A stretch of 5,132 bases of DNA from Euryarchaeota archaeon Ods04 (GTDB lineage: Archaea > Halobacteriota > Halobacteria > Halobacteriales > Halorutilaceae): NCBI GenBank assembly GCA_028751055.1, contig JAQZDD010000103.1, positions 1-5,132 of the forward strand, given 5' to 3'. A program made the translations under genes and the position numbers. How positions within the stretch are numbered: the first letter of the stretch is position 1; each line of letters begins with the position of its first letter. This document shows positions 1-5,132 of the stretch, piece after piece. Under the pieces are notes generated by a model, which had not been told where the DNA came from, searched no databases, and worked only from the letters and a program-made list of their open reading frames with translations.

Positions 1-566
1 CGTCGCGCTTCGTCGTCGCTAAGATACCTGTCTTTCTCCTCGAACTTCGTCGAGAACTCGACAAGAGGTTCGTCGAGTTCGACGGTCTCGCCTTCTGTCC
101 ATCCGTCTATCTCCAAACCGAGTTCGGAAGGCTCGTACCGCGACCGGAGAGACGAACCCGGAGGGACGGCGTTACGGAAGACGACTTCTAAGGGTACGAG
201 GTAGTTCTCGCCGCCCTCGGCGTGGAAGGCGTCGTAGTCGTACTCGCCGGTCGTCTCGTCGAAGGGCAGGTCGGGCACCTGTGTGAGTTCGACCGACATC
301 TCTTCGGGCGGTTCGTCGGCATCGGCGAGCGGAACGGCTTCGCCGTCGTAGACGACGCCGCGGTAGTGTGTCGGTACATCGGCGTCCTCAAGAAGTTCGA
401 AGGTGTACGCGCCCATCGCGCACAGCGACGCGCCCTTCTTGTTTATTTCGTCGGGCATCTTGCCCCAGTCGAAGACCGAGTAGTCGTCGGAGAAGACGAA
501 GCTTCCGCGTCCGAGCGAGGACGGTGTAGCGGCTTCCTCGACGCGCAGACTCTTTACGCTACCCAT
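1..566 (-). CDS. purC: Phosphoribosylaminoimidazole-succinocarboxamide synthase (SAICAR synthetase), partial at C-terminus
   Basis: This cytosolic enzyme of de novo purine synthesis joins L-aspartate to CAIR using ATP to give SAICAR. The frame opens with ATG at 566-564 and stays open to the left edge, giving 188 residues; the C-terminal part is missing. The N-terminus shows the ATP-binding region (residues 18-39, including [14 protein letters not shown]), then [11 protein letters not shown] (44-54). The family signature lies at 123-138 ([16 protein letters not shown]), with the P-x-E and R-N residues followed by G-S. The visible end at 170-188 ([18 protein letters not shown]) also fits the family. 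The sequence most resembles haloarchaeal PurC. The start is supported by a TATA-like element 27 bases upstream and by the absence of a Shine-Dalgarno motif, which suggests a leaderless transcript. The stop of cofH lies 52 bases upstream on the same strand. Identity is secure; the full length cannot be seen. Confidence 0.95.
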   Translation of the reverse strand, partial: MGSVKSLRVEEAATPSSLGRGSFVFSDDYSVFDWGKMPDEINKKGASLCAMGAYTFELLEDADVPTHYRGVVYDGEAVPLADADEPPEEMSVELTQVPDLPFDETTGEYDYDAFHAEGGENYLVPLEVVFRNAVPPGSSLRSRYEPSELGLEIDGWTEGETVELDEPLVEFSTKFEEKDRYLSDDEAR

Positions 567-587
567 GTCGGCGGGTTGGGTGCGAGC

Positions 588-604
588 CACATATAACTTT
601 CAGA
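588..604 (-). promoter_or_regulatory. Predicted archaeal promoter (TATA/BRE) of purC
   Basis: On the minus strand the sequence reads CTGAAAGTTATATGTGG, a purine-rich BRE-like stretch followed by TTATAT (591-596). The TATA centre is about 27 bases before the purC ATG, where TBP/TFB binding would start transcription at or within a few bases of the start codon. This fits the leaderless mRNAs common in haloarchaea. The element lies in the short gap after the cofH stop, so purC can probably be transcribed independently. Assigned by motif and spacing only. Confidence 0.6.
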
Positions 605-618
605 ATCGCCTCGTCGCC

Positions 619-1962
619 TCAGTCGAGCAGAGGCGTGCCGTCGGCATGCGGTCCGAGCGTCGGTCCGTACGGCGGTCCGTCGACGACACGCTGCTCCGTG
701 TAGTCTGTCGAACGTTCGACCGGCACGCGTCCCATCGACCGCAGTGTTTCGGCGTACCACTCGAACGAACGGAACTCGCCGTGGTCGCCGCCCGCGCGTT
801 TGGTTATCTCCTCGGAAAGGAGCGTCCCCATGAAGTCGTTCGCGCCGCACTCTAACATCCGCGCGCCGAGTTCGTCGCCGTACTTGACCCACGAAGACTG
901 GACGTTCTCGATGTTGTCTAAGAAGAGGCGCGAGACGGCTATCATGAGTTCGTCCTCGGCGCGCGACGCTCCCGTCACGCCACGGTCGCCGAGGGGCGTG
1001 TTCTCGTGGACGAACGAGAGGGGCACGAACTCGGTGATAGCGTCCGTCTCGTCCTGTAAGTCGCGGACGCGTTCGAGGTGGAGCGCGCGGTGGCGTTCGT
1101 TCTCGACGTGTCCGTACATGACAGTCGCCGTCGTCTTTAGTCCTGCTTCGGCGGCACCGCGCATCGCGTCCAGCCATCCGTCGGTGTCTATCTTGTTGGG
1201 ACATATCGCTTCGCGGACCTCGTCAACGAGTATCTCGGCGGCGGTGCCCGGGACGGTGTCCAAGCCGGCGTCAGCGAGACGTTCGTAGACATCGCGGTAA
1301 GACCGGTCGGTGCCGCGACGGGCGTGCGCCGCCTCCTCGGGAGTGACGGCGTGCACGTGCAGGCTTTCGCCGCCGTCTTCGACAGACGACATAGCACGTA
1401 TCTGCGCGGCATACGTTCCGGGGTTCTTGACGAACTCGTCTGGCGGCGTATATCTGGAAGTCCCTTCGACAGCCTCTCTGTGCTCCTCGTCTAAGACGAG
1501 AGACGGATGCAAGCCGCTGACGGAACATACTTCGTAGACGCCGCGTTCGCGTGCCTCTTCGACGACTCTACGCGACTCTTCAACGGTCTTTGTGAAGCCG
1601 TTGCCGCCCTCCTTCTTGAACTCGGGAGGTGCGTCCTTGAAGTTGCAGAACAGGCATCCTACGTCGCACGCCGTCGTGACGTTGTTATTGATGTTGGCGA
1701 CGAAAGTTACCTCGTCGCCGACGACTTTGCGGCGGCGGTCGTCGGCTGTTCGCAGAACCTCCTCCTTTCTTTCGGCGTCAACGCCTTCGGTGTCCGTCCC
1801 CGTCGTCAGGAGTTCGACAGCCTCGTCGACGGTGAGGCGGTCGCCGCTCCTTGCGGCTTCGAGGGCGTTCTCGAACGACGTGTCCGTGTAGACCTTCTCT
1901 TCGAACTCCGTTTCGAGAGAGAGGGAGGAGGACGAAACGTCGGACGCGAACAGGTCGGTCAC
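619..1962 (-). CDS. cofH: FO synthase subunit 2: 5-amino-6-(D-ribitylamino)uracil--L-tyrosine 4-hydroxyphenyl transferase (radical SAM)
   Basis: CofH uses S-adenosylmethionine radical chemistry to transfer the 4-hydroxybenzyl group of tyrosine to 5-amino-6-ribitylaminouracil; CofG then makes FO, the deazaflavin core of coenzyme F420. The 447-residue protein carries the radical-SAM 4Fe-4S motif CxxxCxxC at C99, C103 and C106 (ACDVGCLFCNF), preceded by VTFVANINNNVTT. Further CofH marks are SVSGLHP (147-153), VPGTAAEILVDEVR (237-250), CPNKIDT (254-260), MYGHVEN (282-288), FVPLSF (312-317) and GANDFMGT (373-380). CofG and MqnC were considered, but GTAAEIL...CPNKIDT fits CofH. Residues about 160-200 form an extra segment before LHVHAVTPEE, which I recall from haloarchaeal CofH. 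The start is GTG; an in-frame TGA lies 11 codons upstream with no ATG between. The gene follows endA after 43 bases. No cofG is in the window, and no strong promoter precedes this gene. Confidence 0.93.
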   Translation of the reverse strand: MTDLFASDVSSSSLSLETEFEEKVYTDTSFENALEAARSGDRLTVDEAVELLTTGTDTEGVDAERKEEVLRTADDRRRKVVGDEVTFVANINNNVTTACDVGCLFCNFKDAPPEFKKEGGNGFTKTVEESRRVVEEARERGVYEVCSVSGLHPSLVLDEEHREAVEGTSRYTPPDEFVKNPGTYAAQIRAMSSVEDGGESLHVHAVTPEEAAHARRGTDRSYRDVYERLADAGLDTVPGTAAEILVDEVREAICPNKIDTDGWLDAMRGAAEAGLKTTATVMYGHVENERHRALHLERVRDLQDETDAITEFVPLSFVHENTPLGDRGVTGASRAEDELMIAVSRLFLDNIENVQSSWVKYGDELGARMLECGANDFMGTLLSEEITKRAGGDHGEFRSFEWYAETLRSMGRVPVERSTDYTEQRVVDGPPYGPTLGPHADGTPLLD

Positions 1963-2005
1963 GGTCGAACTACGTGCCGAGTAACAAGAGGCTCACGGTT
2001 CCGCG

Positions 2006-2962
2006 TCATGGACGCTCGCGCTCAACTGCAACGTACTCCACCTTTTCGTCTCCAACGAGCGCGAACACCATCCGTTTGCGTACGCCGTGTGCTAACCTTA
2101 CGGCACGCGAAACTTCGACGACAGAGGGACGTACGTCTTGCTCGACGGCGGAGACGAGGAGCGCGGCGTGTTCGTCATCGGGCGTCTCGTAGACACGGAA
2201 GTCGGCACCGAACTTGAATCCCGTGCGTGGACAGACGCCGCGGTCGCGGAGGTCGGTGTAGACGGCGAGGCGTCGGGCGTCGACATCCACGTCGGTGTCG
2301 GGCGGGTCAAGAACGCCGCTTTTGGCGAGGTACGCCGCTTCGACGGGCGAAAGAAGGAGCGTTTCGTCGCCAGCATCTTCGCCATCGTCTCCCACCGTAG
2401 AGCCGTAACGTGCCTCGCGCAGAGCGTCGCTGTCTGAGACGCCTACGCCGCGTCCGTGTTCCTCAGCCACGACAGAAACATCGGCGTCGAGCGGCGTATA
2501 TCCACCGTCCGGCTTCTCCTCTTCGACCGAGAAGTAGGTCACGTCGCCGTCGTCGTCCGCGACGGCAAGGAGCGACGGAAGCTTACCGATTTCGACAGCC
2601 GCGTCCTCGTCGACCGCCTCGACACGTGTCTCGGGAGACGAGTTCGCAGGATGGTCGCCGCGCGCGTAGAGGTAGAGTTCTTCGTCGTCCGAAACCGAGA
2701 GGTAGTAGCCGCGGTCGCGGAGGTCGGCGTAGACGCGCAGGACGGCTTCGTCTTCGACTGCGTGCCGCAAGAAGCCTGAGTAGCCGTCTCCGTCCACATC
2801 CTCAAGCTTGCCCTTGCGCAGCAGGTACGCCGCCTCTACTGGCATCAGCGCGACAGCGTCGCCGTCTAGCGGCTCTCCGTATCCGCTCGCGTCGTATAGC
2901 TGTTGGCGCGCGTCCTCTGTAACCGTCACGCGGTCACCGTCGCTGTCGTACGTCGCTTTCAC
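2006..2962 (-). CDS. endA: tRNA-splicing (intron) endonuclease, tandem-repeat dimeric type
   Basis: EndA cuts precursor tRNA at bulge-helix-bulge motifs, releasing introns. The 318-residue protein is made of two related halves, the architecture of the homodimeric enzyme of Halobacteria, Archaeoglobus and Methanosarcinales. Repeat signatures are PVEAAYL at 41-47 and 206-212, and VY(A/T)DLRDRG at 77-85 and 234-242. The C-terminal half is the catalytic one: GFKFGADFRVY (248-258), a His in DEHAALLV (H265), and RLAHGVRKRMVFAL (289-302) with K296. The likely triad is Tyr258, His265 and Lys296. The N-terminal half has no clear equivalent triad and presumably serves structure and dimerisation, as in known family members. 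A strongly acidic linker (about 150-200) joins the halves. The start is GTG; an ATG two bases upstream meets TGA at once and cannot be used. The gene begins 24 bases after the amidotransferase stop, suggesting co-transcription. It is slightly shorter than haloarchaeal EndA as I remember it (about 340). Confidence 0.93.
   Translation of the reverse strand: MKATYDSDGDRVTVTEDARQQLYDASGYGEPLDGDAVALMPVEAAYLLRKGKLEDVDGDGYSGFLRHAVEDEAVLRVYADLRDRGYYLSVSDDEELYLYARGDHPANSSPETRVEAVDEDAAVEIGKLPSLLAVADDDGDVTYFSVEEEKPDGGYTPLDADVSVVAEEHGRGVGVSDSDALREARYGSTVGDDGEDAGDETLLLSPVEAAYLAKSGVLDPPDTDVDVDARRLAVYTDLRDRGVCPRTGFKFGADFRVYETPDDEHAALLVSAVEQDVRPSVVEVSRAVRLAHGVRKRMVFALVGDEKVEYVAVERERP
2237..2264. repeat. Intragenic repeat copy, C-terminal half of endA
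   Basis: This 28-bp stretch matches 2708-2735 at 27 of 28 positions, in direct orientation. The offset of 471 bases is exactly 157 codons. It encodes VYTDLRDRG in the catalytic half of EndA. The match reflects the internal duplication of the gene, kept unusually well at DNA level. Confidence 0.85.
2708..2735. repeat. Intragenic repeat copy, N-terminal half of endA
   Basis: This is the partner of 2237-2264, differing by one base (C for T on the plus strand, giving Ala instead of Thr). It encodes VYADLRDRG in the non-catalytic half. Flanking sequence on either side has diverged much more. Confidence 0.85.
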
Positions 2963-2986
2963 ATACAGGGATGTCGTCGGTCGAAC

Positions 2987-3676
2987 TTAGTCGGTTCGGC
3001 TTGCTATACCGCGGAGTTCTGTTTCGCGGTTCCTGTTCCGGCTCTCACGTTTTGCGAGTTCGTAGAAGTTTCTCAGGGTACGCGTAGCATTCGACTCAGC
3101 GAAAGACAGTTCGTTGTCAGTCCAGTCGTTGCCGAGATGCTTGACGCGCGGCGTGAACTCGGGGTGGTACTGGACTGTCCAGACGGGCGCGTCGCGGTGG
3201 CGCGTCGCAAAGGCGTCGTAGTAGTCGGCACTTCCGACGACCTCCATTCCTTCTCCCGTCTCTGTCACCATGTCGGAGTGAAGGACAGGAACCACATCGC
3301 TCACGCCGTCGAACAGCGGGTCGTCTCCGAGTTCGGCGCTGACGAGGTTGGCGCGCCGCACGCCGCTGTACTCGACGGTTCCGCCGAGAGCTTCGTTCAC
3401 TATCTGGTGCCCGAAACAGATACCGAGCGTCGGAACGTCACGTGCGACGAGTTCGCGTATAAGCTCTTTCTGCTCCTTCATCCATCGGTGGTCGTCCTCC
3501 TCGTAGACGCCCGCCGTGCTCCCGCCGACCACCACGCCGTCGACCGCGCTCAGGTCGAGGTTACGTCCGCCCTCTCGTGCGTAGTCGTGGACCTTCGCCT
3601 CGGGGAGATGGCGCGTCATCTCGTCTACGAGGTACCTCTCGTCAAGGTCGACCTCGTTTTCGAGCACCAGTATCAT
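2987..3676 (-). CDS. Class I glutamine amidotransferase, GMP-synthase GATase-like (free-standing)
   Basis: The 229-residue protein is a single class I (triad) glutaminase domain, which releases ammonia from glutamine for a partner synthetase. The nucleophile elbow is GICFGHQ with Cys87; His171 and Glu173 lie in QYHPEF and complete the triad. The oxyanion-loop GGS (51-53) and HSD (133-135), resembling the HGD of GMP synthase, are also visible. It is closest to archaeal GMP synthase subunit A and its paralogues. Haloarchaea often carry more than one such protein, and the physiological partner of the extra copy is not known to me. No ATP-pyrophosphatase (GuaAb) or other synthetase is in the window. 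The C-terminal 20 residues are a charged Arg/Glu-rich tail. The start is ATG, supported by a TATA-like element about 31 bases upstream. It is the first of a closely spaced run (then endA, cofH) and is divergent from bioY. The family is secure; the substrate is not. Confidence 0.88.
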   Translation of the reverse strand: MILVLENEVDLDERYLVDEMTRHLPEAKVHDYAREGGRNLDLSAVDGVVVGGSTAGVYEEDDHRWMKEQKELIRELVARDVPTLGICFGHQIVNEALGGTVEYSGVRRANLVSAELGDDPLFDGVSDVVPVLHSDMVTETGEGMEVVGSADYYDAFATRHRDAPVWTVQYHPEFTPRVKHLGNDWTDNELSFAESNATRTLRNFYELAKRESRNRNRETELRGIASRTD

Positions 3677-3702
3677 TTCTTACCTGCTATACACCACCGT
3701 GC

Positions 3703-3713
3703 CACATAAAGGA
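3703..3713 (-). promoter_or_regulatory. Predicted promoter of the amidotransferase-endA-cofH run
   Basis: The minus strand reads CTTTATGTGG, with TTTATG at 3705-3710. The centre lies about 31 bases before the amidotransferase ATG, predicting a start site a few bases upstream of that codon. A second TATA-like string (GTATAG) lies too close to the ATG for a normal promoter. Assigned by motif and distance only. Confidence 0.5.
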
Positions 3714-3736
3714 CAGGAATCCGGCAACCCATGAGG

Positions 3737-3768
3737 CTGTGAACCGCAACAGTTTTTCAGGTTGACGA
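3737..3768. promoter_or_regulatory. BirA-type biotin operator-like palindrome overlapping the bioY promoter
   Basis: The left arm CTGTGAACC (3737-3745) and right arm GGTTGACGA (3760-3768) are separated by exactly 14 bases. The known BirA operator is TTGTAAACC, 14 to 16 bases, GGTTTACAA; each arm here matches at 7 of 9 positions. The inner seven bases of the arms are complementary at six positions. The spacer holds the predicted TATA element of bioY, so a bound repressor would block TBP/TFB. A biotin-transport gene directly downstream makes biotin-dependent repression a natural reading. No birA is visible in the window, so the regulator is inferred. Confidence 0.5.
3751..3759 (+). promoter_or_regulatory. 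Predicted promoter (TATA-like) of bioY
   Basis: The T-rich element AGTTTTTCA is centred 27 bases before the bioY ATG and is preceded by CGCAAC in the BRE position. The spacing predicts a leaderless transcript, and no Shine-Dalgarno motif is seen before the ATG. It lies inside the spacer of the operator-like palindrome. Confidence 0.5.
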
Positions 3769-3781
3769 ACACCGTGGGCGC

Positions 3782-4873
3782 ATGGAAGACGCAGACAAGA
3801 TACGTAAGATGGCGTACGCCGCGGTTCTCGCCGCTCTGACGGGCGCGGGCGCGCTCATATCGGTGCCGCTCGGTCCCGTGCCTTTCACGCTCCAGACCTT
3901 CTTCATCATGCTCGCGGGCTTTCTTCTGGGCGCGAAATGGGGCTTCGTCTCCGTCACGCTCTACCTTCTCCTTGGCATCGCAGGTCTTCCTGTCTTCTCG
4001 GGCGGAAGCGCGGGTGCGGGCGTCCTTCTCGGACCGACGGGCGGGTATCTTATTGCCTTCCCGTTCGGCGCGGCGGTCGCGGGCTTTCTTGCCGAGCAAG
4101 GCGACGGACGCTCCGGAGTTGAACGTATGTCGCTCAAGGCTGTGGGAGGCGTCGTAGCGTCGGCGTTGATACTCGTCGTCGGCACGGCGCGTCTGATGCA
4201 GTTCTTCGGGATGAGCGCGGAAGTCGCGTTCGCTGTCGGTGCCCTTCCTTTCATAATCCCGAGCATAATCGAGATAGCACTCGCCGTCAGCCTGTCGGAG
4301 AGCCTTTCGCGCGCCGGCGTCGTCTCCGCGTCGACCGGACCGCGTGTCAGAGGCGTCGAGGAGCGCGCGCTCTACGGCGTCACGCTCGGTGCGGGTCTCG
4401 TCGCCTCTATCCTGATACCGTGGGCGCATCTCACCGAGGAAGTACCGCACGAGGGCGAGACGGTCGACGCGACGGCTGGAGTCCCCGGCTACTTCACGGG
4501 CGGCGAACTCACTCTCGTAGACGACGACGCTCTCGTCGAGGTCACCGCAACCGCGCCGTCAGTCGTCACATTCGGTGTCGCCGCTGCGGTCTTGGGCGTC
4601 GTCGGTGTCGCGCTCGCCGTCGCCGCGGTAAAGGACATCAACGAGAGCTACGTTGCTGTGGGGTACGGCGTCGTCGGAGTCGCCGCGGCAGGCGTGACGG
4701 TTGTCTCGTACCTCGACGTATCAGCTTGGAGTCTCGAAGTGGCGCACTCAGTCGGCTACGGCGTCTACCTTCCCGCTCTGATGGGCGTCGGCTACGTCGT
4801 CTTGGCGGCGCACAGTCTCAGGGTGGTGACGGCTTCGCCCAAGAAAACGAAGACCGAAGTACGTAGGACGTAA
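3782..4873 (+). CDS. bioY: BioY family biotin ECF transporter S component with C-terminal four-helix membrane extension
   Basis: BioY is the membrane subunit that binds biotin and delivers it to the ECF module (EcfT plus ATPases). Residues 1-175 are a typical BioY core: six predicted helices (about 11-28, 36-52, 54-70, 86-104, 119-142, 146-172), the stretches [14 protein letters not shown] (26-39), [12 protein letters not shown] (61-72), and the hallmark [11 protein letters not shown] (80-90). BioY proteins usually end near 190 residues; this one has 363. The extension has four hydrophobic segments (about 196-214, 259-282, 291-311, 324-346), with a long acidic loop (215-258) after the first and a basic tail ([11 protein letters not shown]). 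Motifs ILIPW (210-214) and SVGYGVYL (323-330) recall a small four-helix membrane family seen, from memory, in haloarchaea and actinobacteria; its function is unknown to me. Helix 6 reads IPSIIEI (159-165) where most BioY have PGDxxK. The ATPase gene follows after 37 bases. Confidence 0.88.
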   Translation: MEDADKIRKMAYAAVLAALTGAGALISVPLGPVPFTLQTFFIMLAGFLLGAKWGFVSVTLYLLLGIAGLPVFSGGSAGAGVLLGPTGGYLIAFPFGAAVAGFLAEQGDGRSGVERMSLKAVGGVVASALILVVGTARLMQFFGMSAEVAFAVGALPFIIPSIIEIALAVSLSESLSRAGVVSASTGPRVRGVEERALYGVTLGAGLVASILIPWAHLTEEVPHEGETVDATAGVPGYFTGGELTLVDDDALVEVTATAPSVVTFGVAAAVLGVVGVALAVAAVKDINESYVAVGYGVVGVAAAGVTVVSYLDVSAWSLEVAHSVGYGVYLPALMGVGYVVLAAHSLRVVTASPKKTKTEVRRT

Positions 4874-4896
4874 GGGGACAACGAAGTGGACAGAAA

Positions 4897-4903
4897 GGAC
4901 GGA
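4897..4903 (+). promoter_or_regulatory. Possible ribosome binding site of the ECF ATPase gene
   Basis: GGACGGA lies seven bases before the ATG at 4911 and partly matches the archaeal anti-Shine-Dalgarno complement GGAGGTGA. It is the only such motif seen before a start in this window, which fits a downstream operon gene translated from a transcript with a leader. An ATG at 4904 is in another frame. Confidence 0.35.
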
Positions 4904-4910
4904 ATGCAAC

Positions 4911-5132
4911 ATGATAAACGTCGAGGATGTCGTCTTCGGGCACGGTGACGACCACAGAGACGGACGCGCTCTCAACGGCGTGTCTCTCTCCGTCGAAGAG
5001 GGCGAGTTCGTCCTCCTGCTCGGACGTAACGGAAGCGGGAAGACGACGCTCCTGCGCCATCTCAACGCGCTTCTCCTCCCCGACGAGGGACGTGTCTCCG
5101 TCGACGGCGTACCGACCGACGACGAAGGCGGA
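4911..5132 (+). CDS. ECF transporter ATPase (EcfA/BioM/CbiO type), partial at C-terminus
   Basis: This is the start of the ATP-binding subunit that powers the ECF transporter with BioY. Seventy-four residues are visible. They show the order typical of an ABC ATPase: MINVEDVVF, an [19 protein letters not shown] strand region (20-38), the Walker A motif GRNGSGKT (38-45) with Lys44, and [20 protein letters not shown] (47-66), a segment typical of EcfA/CbiO ATPases. The Q-loop, signature, Walker B and switch regions lie beyond the edge. The A-loop position (F9-G10-H11) has His where EcfA-type ATPases usually have an aromatic residue. Position 37 bases after bioY suggests a bioY-bioM-bioN type operon, so BioM is likely; a cobalt, nickel or general EcfA cannot be excluded from this fragment. 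ATG at 4911 is chosen because it aligns with the family start and has a weak ribosome binding site. Confidence 0.85.
   Translation, partial: MINVEDVVFGHGDDHRDGRALNGVSLSVEEGEFVLLLGRNGSGKTTLLRHLNALLLPDEGRVSVDGVPTDDEGG

Noticed and set aside
554..1204. Minus-strand open frame of 216 codons inside cofH
   Set aside because: It lies in another frame of cofH, is dominated by Arg and low-complexity residues, and has no recognisable motif; cofH has the radical-SAM motif and full family signatures.
1980..1990. TATA-like string CTTGTTACT before cofH
   Set aside because: It is centred only about 22 bases before the GTG and is a poor match; read-through from endA is simpler.
1507..2217. Plus-strand open frame of 236 codons opposite cofH and endA
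   Set aside because: It is a long antisense shadow of GC-rich acidic genes, and its C-terminal part is an Arg-rich run without domain features.
1962..2987. Shared string AGTTCGACCG just upstream of cofH (1962-1971) and endA (2978-2987)
   Set aside because: The positions relative to the two starts differ (overlapping the start in cofH, 16 bases upstream in endA), and TTCGAC-like words are very common in this sequence; probably chance.
2903..3709. Plus-strand open frame of 268 codons opposite the amidotransferase
   Set aside because: It mirrors a gene with a clear catalytic triad; its own translation shows no family features.
3695..3776. Direct repeat CACCGTG at 3695-3701 and 3770-3776 in the divergent promoter region
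   Set aside because: It is short, without dyad symmetry, and sits at unrelated distances from the two starts.
3680..4450. Minus-strand open frame of 256 codons opposite bioY
   Set aside because: It has a compositionally odd Arg/Glu/Asp-rich translation, and the plus strand holds the unambiguous BioY signature GPTGGYL.
4874..4910. Possible terminator or separate promoter between bioY and the ATPase gene
   Set aside because: There is no T-run, hairpin or TATA-like element; the 37-base gap fits an operon junction.

Overview
The window reads as chromosomal DNA of a halophilic archaeon (class Halobacteria or a close relative). The proteins are strongly acidic. PurC, CofH and the tandem-repeat EndA look most like haloarchaeal forms. 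Recognisable promoters lie about 27 to 31 bases before start codons, as expected for leaderless archaeal transcripts. No genus is assigned. One feature is atypical for haloarchaea: isoleucine is encoded mostly by ATA (20 of 32 Ile codons by my hand count), although most other codon families end in C or G.

Layout. Bases 1-3676 hold four minus-strand genes: the N-terminal 188 codons of purC (purine synthesis, running off the left edge), cofH (coenzyme F420 precursor FO), endA (tRNA-splicing endonuclease) and a class I glutamine amidotransferase. Bases 3677-3781 are a 105-bp divergent promoter region. Bases 3782-5132 hold two plus-strand genes: bioY, the substrate-binding S component of a biotin ECF transporter carrying an unusual C-terminal four-helix membrane extension, and the start of an ECF-type ATPase gene that runs off the right edge.

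How the genes work together. The plus-strand pair is the first part of a biotin uptake operon; the transmembrane coupling protein (EcfT/BioN) would be expected just beyond the window. The amidotransferase, endA and cofH genes are closely spaced (24 and 43 bases), and only the first has a clear promoter, so they may form one transcript despite unrelated functions. purC has its own TATA-like element in the 52-base gap after cofH.

The most interesting observations are: (1) a BirA-type biotin operator-like palindrome (9-N14-9) wrapped around the predicted bioY promoter; (2) the fusion of BioY to a four-helix membrane domain; (3) the lack of the usual helix-6 Asp/Lys motif in this BioY; and (4) the ATA preference for isoleucine. 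I found no RNA genes, mobile elements, CRISPR arrays or convincing terminators, and no gene-free stretch longer than 105 bases.
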